DNA of 14,361 nt from CAYFHQ01 sp964342805 (GTDB lineage Bacteria; Bacillota; Clostridia; Peptostreptococcales; Acidaminobacteraceae), in NCBI GenBank assembly GCA_964342805.1, contig CAYFHQ010000094.1, positions 1 to 14,361 on the forward strand. Direction: 5' to 3'. Of this stretch, positions 1 to 7,350 are shown piece by piece (within the stretch, counting starts at the first letter, position 1; the number at the start of each line of letters is the position of its first letter). The notes under the pieces are model-generated. The model saw only the letters and a program-made list of their open reading frames with translations, was not told the origin of the DNA and searched no databases. Made by a program: the position numbers and the translations under genes.

Positions 1-125
1 TGCCCTTGGAACTCTTCAACATCAGCAGGAAGTTCTACTTTGTATACCATAAAAAACGGGTATTGAGCCCGCTTTCTGAGACCTTCAAGGCCTACCTACT
101 GGATAAAGAAGGCCTCGACGCTTAA
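1..125 (+). CDS. LysR-type transcriptional regulator, C-terminal fragment
   Basis: Only the last 40 codons are in the window, in the frame that begins with CCC at position 3 and ends with TAA at 123-125. The peptide contains FYFVYHKKRVLSPLSETF, which resembles the end of the LysR substrate-binding domain, where a 'fylvyhk...ls..a..F' stretch forms the last strand and helix before a short tail. LysR proteins are DNA-binding regulators that sense small ligands; which genes this one controls cannot be judged because the helix-turn-helix and ligand pocket lie outside the window. The gene converges on the aminopeptidase and shares a terminator with it. Family assignment rests on this short C-terminal match alone. 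Confidence 0.65.
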   Translation, partial: PLELFNISRKFYFVYHKKRVLSPLSETFKAYLLDKEGLDA

Positions 126-138
126 CCTAAATGATAGC

Positions 139-183
139 AAAAAGGATGATCCTCCACCATGAGAGTGGATGATCATCCTTTTA
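139..183. terminator. Bidirectional rho-independent terminator
   Basis: An 18-bp stem (140-157 with 165-182, one mismatch) surrounds a 7-nt loop. It is flanked by an A-run on the left and a T-run on the right, so it has the shape of an intrinsic terminator on both strands. It lies between the convergent ends of the LysR-type gene (stop at 125) and the aminopeptidase gene (stop at 203) and can serve both. Confidence 0.88.
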
Positions 184-202
184 TTTATAGAGCCTTATTC
201 TT

Positions 203-1606
203 TTATCGGTTCATGAAGGCCTTGTAAGCCTTGTAGGTCATGTATACATCGACTTTGGAAACCAGTTCATATGGAGAGTGCATACCCAGTACAGGAACAC
301 CCATATCCACTGCTTCTGCACCAAGTTGAGCCAGTGCGTAAGCGAATGTACCACCGCCACCTTGGTCAATCTTGCCCAGTTCACCAACTTGCCATACGAT
401 GCCAGCGTCGTCTAAGATTCCACGAACCTTGGAGACAAACTCAGCATTGGCGTCGTTGCAACCAGCCTTGCCTCGAGCACCTGTGTACTTCACCAACTGA
501 ACACCATTGCCCACAACTGCAGCATTGCGCTTGTCGTGTACAGATGGGAAGGTTGGGTCTAGGGCCGCACCAACGTCTGCAGAAAGAACCTCTGTCTTAC
601 GGAAGGCACGTCGCACTTTCAGGTCAGAGTAGTCTTCCTGAAGGGCAATAACTTCCGCTACTGTGTCTTCAAAAAATCGAGAATCTGCACCCGTGTTGCC
701 TGTGTTTCCGATTTCTTCTTTGTCCATGAATAGGCCGACTGCTGTTTTTGTCGGTGCGTCAATCTCAAGAATGGCTTGAAGTGTTGTAAAGGCACACACA
801 CGATCGTCGTGGCCATAGGCAGCGATCATACCACGATCAAGACCCACGTCTCGCGCCTGACCAGCAGGTACAATTTCCAGTTCAGCAGTGGTAAAATCAA
901 GTTCTTCCATATCATACTCAGCCTTTAGGATTTGTAGAATGTTCTGCTTGATCAACTGCTTTTCTTCTTCAGTTTCCAGTGGAATAGATCCCATTACCAC
1001 ATTGAGTTCTTCCCCCGTAATGCCCTCTGCAAGCTTCTTGCCCATCTGGTCCTTGGACAGATGGATCAGAAGGTCAGTAATGAAAAGAACAGGGTCTTCT
1101 GGACGATCGCCAATGGCAATATTGATTTTCTTGCCTTCTTTATTAAAGACAACCCCATGTAGGGCTAGCGGGATTGTTGTCCACTGATACTTTTTCACAC
1201 CACCGTAGTAGTGGGTCTTCATCAGGCCTAGGCCTGTGTCTTCATAGAGTGGGAATGGCTTCACGTCTAGACGAGGCGCGTCCAGGTGAGACCCAATCAC
1301 TGTCATGCCTGCAGACGTAGCTTCCGTACCCATTACAAATAGGGCTACGGACTTGTCCTTGTTTTCTGCAAACAACTTTACGCCAGCTTCTGGCTTTTTG
1401 CCAGCAGCAATCCACTCGTTCAGGTCTTCAAAACCTGCCGCCTTGGCCTGACGAATGATTTCACGGGTAGCCAGACGTTCCGTCTTCCCCGCATCTAGAA
1501 ATGCCTTATACTTGTCTCCTACCACGAAAACGTTTTCTTTCTCCGTAGCGTCAAGACCCTTCCAAGCAGACTTCCAGCTGTGCTGCTTCACAAGTTCCTG
1601 TGTCAT
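203..1606 (-). CDS. apeA: M18 family zinc aminopeptidase
   Basis: A 467-residue cytoplasmic metallo-aminopeptidase of family M18, which removes N-terminal residues from peptides using two zinc ions. The family's metal-site motifs are all visible: His107 in GSHLDAPRLD, Asp268 in GHDDRV, the catalytic and ligand pair Glu297-Glu298 in DKEEIGN, Asp344 in SADV and His443 in GMHSPYEL. Length fits the clostridial 'aminopeptidase 1' type better than the shorter type 2 enzymes (from memory of the family). There is no signal peptide. The ATG is preceded by AAGGAGG at good spacing. The gene stands alone, with its own probable promoter inside the degSU terminator and a bidirectional terminator after the stop. 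The likely role is peptide turnover; substrate preference cannot be read from the sequence. Confidence 0.92.
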   Translation of the reverse strand: MTQELVKQHSWKSAWKGLDATEKENVFVVGDKYKAFLDAGKTERLATREIIRQAKAAGFEDLNEWIAAGKKPEAGVKLFAENKDKSVALFVMGTEATSAGMTVIGSHLDAPRLDVKPFPLYEDTGLGLMKTHYYGGVKKYQWTTIPLALHGVVFNKEGKKINIAIGDRPEDPVLFITDLLIHLSKDQMGKKLAEGITGEELNVVMGSIPLETEEEKQLIKQNILQILKAEYDMEELDFTTAELEIVPAGQARDVGLDRGMIAAYGHDDRVCAFTTLQAILEIDAPTKTAVGLFMDKEEIGNTGNTGADSRFFEDTVAEVIALQEDYSDLKVRRAFRKTEVLSADVGAALDPTFPSVHDKRNAAVVGNGVQLVKYTGARGKAGCNDANAEFVSKVRGILDDAGIVWQVGELGKIDQGGGGTFAYALAQLGAEAVDMGVPVLGMHSPYELVSKVDVYMTYKAYKAFMNR

Positions 1607-1623
1607 GTCTTCCTCCTTAAATG

Positions 1624-1663
1624 AAAAACGATACCATACTACTACATAATAGTATGATATCGT
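1624..1663 (-). terminator. Rho-independent terminator of the degSU operon
   Basis: On the minus strand a 14-bp stem (1663-1650 with 1641-1628, one G-U type mismatch) with an 8-nt loop is followed by five T residues (1628-1624). It starts 20 nt after the degU stop. The aminopeptidase promoter appears to overlap it. Confidence 0.8.
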
Positions 1664-1674
1664 TCGTATTACAA
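1646..1674 (-). promoter_or_regulatory. Probable promoter of the M18 aminopeptidase gene
   Basis: On the minus strand TTGTAA (1674-1669) and TATTAT (1651-1646) are separated by exactly 17 nt, a good sigma-A-type match. The -10 box sits in the loop and adjoining stem of the degSU terminator. The predicted start near 1639 gives a leader of about 33 nt that contains only one arm of the hairpin, so transcripts from here should not be terminated by it. Confidence 0.6.
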
Positions 1675-1683
1675 ACTAATTTG

Positions 1684-2334
1684 CTACATTTGCTTCATGT
1701 TGTTGCGAATGGCATAAATGGCGGCTTGGGTCCGGTCATTTACGTGGATCTTCTTGAATATATTGGACACGTGGTTTTTCACGGTCTTTTCAGAAATAAA
1801 GAGCTTTTCAGCAATTTCCTTGTTGTTATTACCGTCGGCAATCAGGAGAAGTACTTCAAACTCCCTACGTGTGAGGTTGTCCTTCTTGGTCATTTGATCA
1901 TCTTCTGGGCCTTTTTTATAAGCCCGCACCAGCTCTGTGGCTAGGGTTGGGTGGATATAGGACGTGCCACTGACAACTGAACGAATGGCCTGGACCAGGC
2001 TGTTGGAGTCAGCGTCCTTTAATACATAACCATCCGCACCTAGGTTGACGGTTTCCAGAAGGTACTCCCGCTGGTCATGGATGGTCAGCATAATTACTTT
2101 TGTGCTTAAGCCCATTTCTTTGAGTTGCTTTAATGCCTGAATGCCATTGATTTTCGGCATGTTAATGTCCAGAAGAACCAAGTCTGGCTCCAGGTCTTGA
2201 ACCTTGTCAATGACGTCCTGGCCATCGACAGCGCCACCTATGACCTGGATGTCTTCTTCCAGTTCCAACAATTGCTTCAAACCCTGTCGCATGAGTGCGT
2301 GATCGTCTGCTACCAAAACCCGTATTTTATCCAT
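1684..2334 (-). CDS. degU: DegU-like NarL/LuxR-family response regulator
   Basis: A 216-residue response regulator: receiver domain at about 3-118 and LuxR/NarL-type helix-turn-helix at about 154-212. Receiver residues are complete: Asp10-Asp11 (acidic pair), Asp56 in LLDINMP (phosphoacceptor), Thr84 and Lys106. The C-terminal domain shows LTRREFEVLLLIADG and the recognition-helix region ISEKTVKNHVSNIFKKI. The start overlaps the end of the kinase gene by 8 nt, indicating translational coupling and a cognate pair. In Bacillus, DegU controls exoenzymes, competence, motility and biofilm genes; the regulon here is unknown. The name is given by analogy with that pair. The protein is slightly shorter than Bacillus DegU (about 229 residues), mainly in the linker. 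Confidence 0.82.
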   Translation of the reverse strand: MDKIRVLVADDHALMRQGLKQLLELEEDIQVIGGAVDGQDVIDKVQDLEPDLVLLDINMPKINGIQALKQLKEMGLSTKVIMLTIHDQREYLLETVNLGADGYVLKDADSNSLVQAIRSVVSGTSYIHPTLATELVRAYKKGPEDDQMTKKDNLTRREFEVLLLIADGNNNKEIAEKLFISEKTVKNHVSNIFKKIHVNDRTQAAIYAIRNNMKQM

Positions 2335-3487
2335 TTAAGTGAACCTCCCCATCCTTTAAAGGAATTAATGCCGTTAATATTGTCCCGTTATCTATTGAAC
2401 TCTGAACATTGAATTCACCTTCCAGCAGGTCCACCCGCTCGCGGATGGAATACAGGCCGAAGCCTCCGTCAACGTTGTTGTGAATTGTACGTTCGTTGGG
2501 ATCGAACCCCCTGCCATTGTCCTCTATGAGGACATTGACTTCGTCAGAATGAATGTGCAACTTTAAAAGCACTTCTGACGCACTTGCATGTTTCACTATA
2601 TTATTAAAGCCTTCCTGGACAATTCGAAAAACCGTTCTGACGACCATTGGGTCCTTCAATTCACCAGTCACCTGGTGCTGAAAGTGAACCTGGGCACCGG
2701 TGTTGACTTCTAAATCAGATATTAAGTTCTGAATGGTAGGCACCAGTCCCAAGTCGTCAAGGGACATGGGCATGAGGTCGTAAATGATTTTCCGTATGGA
2801 CTTGAGGCTGTCCCGGACCGTTGATTTGAGTACCCTGAGTTCAGACTTGGCCCTGTCCTGGTCGATATCCAGTAACTTCTCACAGAACTCTGCTTTGACC
2901 ACTACATTGGCCATGGTTTGGGCAGGTCCATCGTGGATTTCGTGGGCCATCCGTTGCCGTTCATTTTCTTGGGCCTGGATGATCTTCATGCTAATATCTT
3001 TTTGTGTCTTAATGTCCTCTATCTGCTCCAGAACGGAGTTTCTGAGATATTCCAGGGCTGCTCCCACCTTAGAGGTCAGCTTGTCTGCCCGCTGGCGGAC
3101 CTCCCGGGCGTCCTTGAGTCTGGCTTCCAGGGCTGATCTCTTAAGAAAGAGTTCTTTTTCCTCTTGCTTCTTCTCTGCCAAACGCAATTGAAGATTCTTG
3201 GCCTTGTCATAGGCTGCCCGAACCTGAACGTCTGTGAAGGTGGTATAGGCCTTGCTTACTTTTCCAAGCTCTTGTCTACTGGACTTTTCCTCTTCTTCCA
3301 GGCGATCCACTTCTAAAATAATGACCTTGATTTTGGCCTGGATTTGAATGTACTCTTCTTCTATTGTCATGATGTCTTTATGGGCCTTTTCCGACAGGTC
3401 AAAGATTTCTGACTTTCCGTCTTCAAGGGCCAGGGTCGTCTTGTCCAGTATTTCATCCAACTGGTTTAAGCTTGTATGTGTTTTCAC
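2327..3487 (-). CDS. degS: DegS-like cytoplasmic sensor histidine kinase
   Basis: A 386-residue kinase, nearly the length of Bacillus DegS (385). It has no membrane segment. Residues about 35-140 are a long charged coiled-coil-like sensor region, followed by the HisKA_3 dimerisation domain with phosphoacceptor His185 in AHEIHDGPAQ and a HATPase domain with N-box Asn296 (EGFNNIVKHA), G1 box DNGRGFD (323-329) and G2 box GGFGLYSIRERV (341-352). All residues for autophosphorylation and transfer to DegU are present. Translation starts at GTG (3487-3485), which follows GAGGTGA at 3497-3491. The gene is first in a two-gene operon and overlaps degU by 8 nt. The stimulus is not visible in the sequence. 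Confidence 0.85.
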   Translation of the reverse strand: MKTHTSLNQLDEILDKTTLALEDGKSEIFDLSEKAHKDIMTIEEEYIQIQAKIKVIILEVDRLEEEEKSSRQELGKVSKAYTTFTDVQVRAAYDKAKNLQLRLAEKKQEEKELFLKRSALEARLKDAREVRQRADKLTSKVGAALEYLRNSVLEQIEDIKTQKDISMKIIQAQENERQRMAHEIHDGPAQTMANVVVKAEFCEKLLDIDQDRAKSELRVLKSTVRDSLKSIRKIIYDLMPMSLDDLGLVPTIQNLISDLEVNTGAQVHFQHQVTGELKDPMVVRTVFRIVQEGFNNIVKHASASEVLLKLHIHSDEVNVLIEDNGRGFDPNERTIHNNVDGGFGLYSIRERVDLLEGEFNVQSSIDNGTILTALIPLKDGEVHLNG

Positions 3488-3490
3488 CGT

Positions 3491-3497
3491 TCACCTC
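3491..3497 (-). promoter_or_regulatory. Ribosome binding site supporting the degS GTG start
   Basis: GAGGTGA on the minus strand ends 3 nt before the GTG at 3487; counted from the AGGTG core the spacing is 4 nt, which is short. No ATG in frame nearby offers a better placed site, so GTG is the preferred start. Confidence 0.6.
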
Positions 3498-3523
3498 AGT
3501 ACAGATTCTTCCAAGTTATATCC

Positions 3524-3532
3524 ATTATAGCA
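3524..3532 (-). promoter_or_regulatory. Extended -10 promoter for degSU
   Basis: On the minus strand TGCTATAAT (3532-3524) is a perfect extended -10 element. No good -35 hexamer is present at 16-18 nt (the sequence there is T-rich), which is tolerated by extended -10 promoters. The predicted start is near 3517, about 30 nt before the degS GTG. Confidence 0.6.
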
Positions 3533-3557
3533 TAGAATCACTAGGGAAAAAGGACAC

Positions 3558-3594
3558 AAAAAAGCCTGCTGGAGTCACAAGTTCCAACAGGCTT
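3558..3594 (-). terminator. Rho-independent terminator after cheW
   Basis: On the minus strand a 12-bp stem (3594-3583 with 3573-3562, one G-U type mismatch) is followed by six T residues (3563-3558). It begins 4 nt after the cheW stop and ends the ygiQ-DUF896-cheW operon just before the degSU promoter. Confidence 0.88.
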
Positions 3595-3598
3595 CTAA

Positions 3599-4060
3599 TT
3601 ATGCGTCTAGATTCATTTGGTCCAGTTCCGCTGTTTCTTGCTCAGAAAGGATTTTCTCGAAGTCCAGCAGGATAATAATCTCGTTTTCGAACTTACCAAT
3701 GCCTGAGATAAACTGACGGTCAGCACCGGTAATGATGGATGGAGCAGGATCAATATTTTCGTCTTCAATGCGAAGTACTTGGGAAGCATCGTCAACAACA
3801 AAGCCAATGTCTCTAGACTTCGTGTTATAGATAATGATCCGAGGATCGCTGTCCTCTGCTACGCCTGAAATGGAAAAACGATTTTTCAAGTCAACAATGG
3901 GAATGATATCTCCTCGCAGATTGATGATCCCTTTGATGTAGGATGGTGTATCCGGAACCTTTGTGATGGTCTTGAACTCACTGATCCCACCTACATTGGA
4001 AATGTCTACACCATATTTTTCATCCCCTAGTTTAAAGATGACATATTGATGGTCTGCCAT
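3599..4060 (-). CDS. cheW: CheW-like chemotaxis coupling protein
   Basis: A 153-residue protein made of a single CheW domain (about residues 4-138). It contains the family hallmark GIINLRGDIIPIVDL (44-58), with the NLRG turn at 47-50, and the usual C-terminal IILLDFEKIL strand-helix. CheW is a cytoplasmic adaptor that links chemoreceptors to the kinase CheA in polar arrays. An upstream in-frame ATG would add 15 residues, but the start at 4060 is chosen because AGGAGG lies 5 nt before it and family members begin close to this point. No cheA, receptor or other che gene is in the window. The gene is last in the operon with ygiQ and DUF896, 13 nt after the DUF896 stop, and is followed at once by a terminator. 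It could act in chemotaxis or as a CheV/CheW-like adaptor in another array. Confidence 0.9.
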   Translation of the reverse strand: MADHQYVIFKLGDEKYGVDISNVGGISEFKTITKVPDTPSYIKGIINLRGDIIPIVDLKNRFSISGVAEDSDPRIIIYNTKSRDIGFVVDDASQVLRIEDENIDPAPSIITGADRQFISGIGKFENEIIILLDFEKILSEQETAELDQMNLDA

Positions 4061-4064
4061 GTTT

Positions 4065-4072
4065 CCCTCCTC
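4065..4072 (-). promoter_or_regulatory. Ribosome binding site deciding the cheW start
   Basis: GAGGAGGG on the minus strand lies 4-5 nt before the ATG at 4060-4058. It sits just upstream of this start and downstream of the earlier in-frame ATG at 4105, which has no comparable site, so the shorter protein is preferred. It lies within 2 nt of the DUF896 stop codon. Confidence 0.8.
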
Positions 4073-4073
4073 G

Positions 4074-4259
4074 TTATTCTTCGTCTTCGATGTATTTAAC
4101 CTCAAGGTTTTCCAGTCGCTGTTTGAAGCTTTTTCGGAACGTTTTCAGGTATTCCTGGCGGAGTTCCTGCTGCTCTGTTACCTCTTCTGGTGTCAGCGTT
4201 CCTTCTTTTTTCTTTTTCGCCAATGCGTTTAGACGATCCATTTTGTCTTGGTTTAACAT
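4074..4259 (-). CDS. DUF896 family protein (YnzC-like)
   Basis: A 61-residue, highly charged, probably all-helical protein. The pattern LNALAKKKKEGTLTPEE followed by EQQELRQEYLKTFRKSFKQRLENLEV matches the DUF896 family, typified by Bacillus subtilis YnzC: two helices, then a short tail, here acidic (EDEE). YnzC lies in the SOS-regulated yneA region in Bacillus, but its biochemical role is not established. The ATG is preceded by AAGGAAG. The gene sits 45 nt after ygiQ and 13 nt before cheW, so it is almost certainly cotranscribed with both. No LexA-type box was noticed upstream. Family assignment is firm; function is unknown. Confidence 0.85.
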   Translation of the reverse strand: MLNQDKMDRLNALAKKKKEGTLTPEEVTEQQELRQEYLKTFRKSFKQRLENLEVKYIEDEE

Positions 4260-4304
4260 TGTACTTCTTCCTTTCTAGTGTTTACCCGCTAGTGCTTGTA
4301 TCAA

Positions 4305-6197
4305 TCACTTGCGGTTTCTTCTTTTTCGATTTGCAGGGCTGGTTTTTCTCCCCTTCCCAGCTGGGTTCTTCTTCCCTCTTACCGCTTGTTGAGGCTGTTT
4401 GCCCCTTGGACGGATCAAGGATTTGGGACCATGACCAACCAGGTCCATCCGGCCCGCTTGTCGCAGGGCGTCAAGGACCTTGTTGTAGTTCTGTGGCCGA
4501 CTGTATTGGAGCAAGGCCCGCTGTAAGGCCTTTTCTTCTTTAGTGGTTGGTACGTGAATGGATTCCATGGTTTTGGGGTCCAGGCCCGTATAATACATGC
4601 AGGTTGACCGGGTTCCCGGTGTTGGGTAGAAGTCCTGTACCTGTTCTGGTTGATAGCCTGTGTCCCTTAGGTATTCAGCAAGCTTAACTGCAGACTTCAT
4701 GGTCGACCCAGGGTGGGAAGACATCAGGTAAGGTACCAGGTATTGTTCCTTGCCAATTTGCTCGCATATGGCATGGTATTTCTTCACAAAGCCATCATAG
4801 ACCTTTCGACCTGGCTTACCCATTTTTTTCAGTACTTCCGGTGCAATATGCTCCGGTGCTACCTTGAGCTGGCCGCTCACATGGTGTTCACAAAGCTCAT
4901 GGAAGAACTGGTCGTCTTTGTCTGCCATGAGATAGTCATACCGAAGACCAGAACGAAGGAAGACCTTTTTTACCCCTCGAACCTTTCGCACTTGGCGAAG
5001 GAGCTGAAGGAGGTCTTGGTGGTCAATTTCCAGGTTGGGACAGGGCTCAGGGAAGAGGCATTCCCGATGTTTACAGGAGCCAAACTTCTTCTGCTTTTTA
5101 CAGGCCATATGGCGGAAGTTGGCAGTTGGTCCCCCAATGTCGTGGATATAGCCCTTAAACTGGTCGTCTTGGGTAATTTGCTCCGCTTCATTTAAGATGG
5201 ACTGGTGACTTCTACTTCGAACCATCCTTCCCTGGTGGAAGGTTAAGGCACAGAAGGAACAGGAGCCAAAACAGCCCCGTTCACTGATAATTGAAAACTT
5301 GACTTCTCGGATCGCAGGAATCCCACCCTTGGCTTCATACATGGGGTGGTAGGTCCGCTGGTAGTTAAAACCATGGACCCAATCAAGCCGTTCCTCTTCT
5401 AGGGGCATGGCTGGAGGGTTTTGGACTACGAACCGGCGACCATGCTTCTGACAAAGGGCGTGACCCCGTATGGGGTCTTGCTCCTCATGCTCCAACTGGA
5501 AGGCTTCCGCATACTTTCGCTTGTCGGTTTGCACAGCGTCGAAGTCTGGGATTTGAATCACTTCACCCAGTTCCGCTTCATCCTCAGTCAACCAGCAGGT
5601 GCCAGGAATATGGCGAATATGTCTCACGTCCATGCCAGCGTCCATGCACTGGGCGATTTCAACGATTTGCTGTTCAGCCATACCATATACCAACAAGTCT
5701 GCTTCTGCGTCCACTAGGATGGAGCGACGGACCTTGTTGTCCCAATAATCATAGTGGGCAAATCGGCGTAAGCTGGCTTCAATCCCCCCTAGAATTATGG
5801 GCATTTTTTTATAGGCTCTTCGGATCATATTGGAATATACGATGGTCGCACGGTCAGGACGGTGGCCCATTTCGCCACCTGGCGAAAAGGAGTCCTGGTC
5901 CCGACGGCGTTTACTCACCGTATAATGATTCACCATGGAATCTATATTGCCTCCAGTGACAAGGAAGCCAAGTCTTGGCCGTCCAAATCGCTGGAAGTCC
6001 TCAACAGACTTCCAGTCAGGTTGGGCTAAGATAGCCACCTTAAAACCGGCGTCTGTCAATACTCTTGAAATCACTGCAGTACCGAAACTCGGGTGGTCTA
6101 CATAGGCGTCTCCACTGACTAAAACGTAGTCAGGACGTTCCCAGCCCAAGGCTTCCATATCTGCTTGATTCACTGGCAAAAAGCCATTCACGATCAT
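4305..6197 (-). CDS. ygiQ: YgiQ family radical SAM protein
   Basis: A 630-residue radical S-adenosylmethionine protein of the YgiQ family. The N-terminal third (about 1-290) is the family-specific domain, beginning FLPVNQADMEALGW and containing VTGGNIDSMVNHYT. The radical SAM core starts near residue 300 with the [4Fe-4S] ligands Cys309, Cys313 and Cys316 in SERGCFGSCSFCALTF. Extra cysteines follow at about residues 365-390. The C-terminus is a Lys/Arg-rich basic tail of about 30 residues, common in the family and possibly RNA-binding. The reaction catalysed is not known. The ATG at 6197 has AGGAGT upstream. It is the first gene of an operon with DUF896 and cheW and has its own consensus promoter. 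Length is a little short of the Escherichia coli protein (over 700 residues), mostly in the C-terminal extension. Confidence 0.9.
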   Translation of the reverse strand: MIVNGFLPVNQADMEALGWERPDYVLVSGDAYVDHPSFGTAVISRVLTDAGFKVAILAQPDWKSVEDFQRFGRPRLGFLVTGGNIDSMVNHYTVSKRRRDQDSFSPGGEMGHRPDRATIVYSNMIRRAYKKMPIILGGIEASLRRFAHYDYWDNKVRRSILVDAEADLLVYGMAEQQIVEIAQCMDAGMDVRHIRHIPGTCWLTEDEAELGEVIQIPDFDAVQTDKRKYAEAFQLEHEEQDPIRGHALCQKHGRRFVVQNPPAMPLEEERLDWVHGFNYQRTYHPMYEAKGGIPAIREVKFSIISERGCFGSCSFCALTFHQGRMVRSRSHQSILNEAEQITQDDQFKGYIHDIGGPTANFRHMACKKQKKFGSCKHRECLFPEPCPNLEIDHQDLLQLLRQVRKVRGVKKVFLRSGLRYDYLMADKDDQFFHELCEHHVSGQLKVAPEHIAPEVLKKMGKPGRKVYDGFVKKYHAICEQIGKEQYLVPYLMSSHPGSTMKSAVKLAEYLRDTGYQPEQVQDFYPTPGTRSTCMYYTGLDPKTMESIHVPTTKEEKALQRALLQYSRPQNYNKVLDALRQAGRMDLVGHGPKSLIRPRGKQPQQAVRGKKNPAGKGRKTSPANRKRRNRK

Positions 6198-6232
6198 GAA
6201 TTACTCCTGTTCTCTCATACACATCAGCAATC

Positions 6233-6261
6233 ATCATATCTGATTGAAGAGAGTCCGTCAA
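6233..6261 (-). promoter_or_regulatory. Promoter of the ygiQ-DUF896-cheW operon
   Basis: On the minus strand TTGACG (6261-6256) and TATGAT (6238-6233) are separated by exactly 17 nt, near consensus for the housekeeping sigma factor. The predicted start near 6226 gives a leader of about 29 nt. The -35 box lies 15 nt after the stop of the upstream LacI-family gene. A short inverted repeat, TAGTG-4 nt-CACTA (6266-6279), lies directly upstream of the -35 and overlaps that stop codon. Confidence 0.75.
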
Positions 6262-6276
6262 CGTATAGTGCTTACA

Positions 6277-7287
6277 CTAGCCGTCGATCTTGCGGCAGCT
6301 ATCCCGGATCACAAGACTATGGGGTAGGTACATCATATTGCTCTTAACTTCTTCTCCCTTGATCAGCTTGATCAGCATGCGAATGGCCACGGCACCCATG
6401 TCATAAATGGGCTGGCGGATGGTGGTCAACTTGGGTCTAAAGAGGCTGGACAGCTTGGTATCATAGAAACCAACAACAGACACGTCCTCAGGAATACTAT
6501 AACCATTGTCCACCAGGGCATTCATGGCTCCAACTGCCATGTCGTCCGACGTGGCAAAGATAGCCGTTGGGATATTCTTTTGCTCAATCATTTTTTCAAC
6601 CGACTCATAGGCCCGCTGAACAAGGAAGTTGCCGTCATGGACCAGGGTCTGGTCATACTCAACATCCACTTCATTTAGAGCTTTTTTATAAGCTTCCAAC
6701 TGGTCCACACCAAAGACGTCCTTGGTCGTACCATTTCGGATCAAGGCAATCTTACGGTGGCCTTCCTTAATAAGGTACTGCATCATTTCATAGGTTGCGT
6801 CGTAGTGGTTTACTGTAACAGAATAAATGTTGTTCTGTTCTGTATATCGATTCACCATAACCAGAGGGATATGGCTCTTATTAATGAAGTCTTCTTGCTC
6901 TGCTTGAAGTTGGTGGGTAATGAAGACCACACCCTCAACCTGCTTGCTCTTCAAAAGGTTGAGGTATTTGAGCTCCTGCTCCGTCTCTCCATAGGAGTTA
7001 CAGAGGATAATCTCATACCCATAGGCCTTGGCAATCTCCTCCATGGCATTGAGCACCTCCCCAATGTAGAAAGATGCAATATCTGGAACGATTACGCCTA
7101 TCAGGCGACTTTTTTTCATCACCAGGCTTCGGGCGACTGGATTTGGGGAATACCCTGTCTCACGAATGACCTCTAGTACTCGTTTTTTAATTTCATCACT
7201 TACGGGCTTAGAGTCGTTGATCACCCGTGAAACAGTGGAAATTGATACATTTGCTTGTTTCGCAACGTCCTTAATTGTTACTGCCAT
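6277..7287 (-). CDS. ccpA: LacI/GalR-family regulator, CcpA-like
   Basis: A 336-residue transcription factor with a LacI-type helix-turn-helix at 4-24 (TIKDVAKQANVSISTVSRV), hinge helix around 50-58 (NPVARSLVM) and a periplasmic-binding-protein-like core from about 61. Length and the whole C-terminal region resemble Bacillus CcpA. The segment YDMGAVAIR falls at 295-303, the same positions as the CcpA co-repressor-binding signature YDIGAVAMR that contacts HPr-Ser46-P. CcpA mediates carbon catabolite control. Other LacI/GalR members share parts of this motif, so the CcpA name is probable, not certain. The ATG is preceded by AAAGG. The gene begins 33 nt after the giant signalling gene with no recognisable promoter between them, so cotranscription is likely. 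No clear terminator follows it, and readthrough into ygiQ is possible. Confidence 0.72.
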   Translation of the reverse strand: MAVTIKDVAKQANVSISTVSRVINDSKPVSDEIKKRVLEVIRETGYSPNPVARSLVMKKSRLIGVIVPDIASFYIGEVLNAMEEIAKAYGYEIILCNSYGETEQELKYLNLLKSKQVEGVVFITHQLQAEQEDFINKSHIPLVMVNRYTEQNNIYSVTVNHYDATYEMMQYLIKEGHRKIALIRNGTTKDVFGVDQLEAYKKALNEVDVEYDQTLVHDGNFLVQRAYESVEKMIEQKNIPTAIFATSDDMAVGAMNALVDNGYSIPEDVSVVGFYDTKLSSLFRPKLTTIRQPIYDMGAVAIRMLIKLIKGEEVKSNMMYLPHSLVIRDSCRKIDG

Positions 7288-7314
7288 CTGATCACAACCT
7301 TTCTATTGTTATAG

Positions 7315-7350
7315 CACTGCTTACAAAAGCCGAAGTGCTACACTGCTTAC
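7315..7350. repeat. Direct repeat of 10 bp at the end of the giant gene
   Basis: CACTGCTTAC occurs at 7315-7324 and again at 7341-7350, 26 bp apart, spanning the stop codon of the giant gene and the short gap before the CcpA-like gene. A related TATAGTGCTTACA lies at 6264-6276, just past the other end of that gene. These may be regulator sites or chance; see the findings. Confidence 0.35.

Noticed and set aside
4061..4105. Longer N-terminus for CheW starting at the ATG at 4105
   Set aside because: It would overlap the DUF896 gene, lacks a ribosome binding site, and the ATG at 4060 has a strong one.
4713..5195. Plus-strand frame of 160 codons opposite ygiQ
   Set aside because: Antisense to the radical SAM coding region, with no domain signal and no ribosome binding site that would support translation.
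6266..6279. Small hairpin after the CcpA-like gene as a terminator
   Set aside because: The stem is only 5 bp, with no T-run, and it overlaps the stop codon and adjoins the ygiQ promoter.
7288..7320. Separate promoter for the CcpA-like gene (TATAAC near 7307-7312)
   Set aside because: No acceptable -35 hexamer at 16-18 nt and no extended -10, so cotranscription with the giant gene is the simpler reading.
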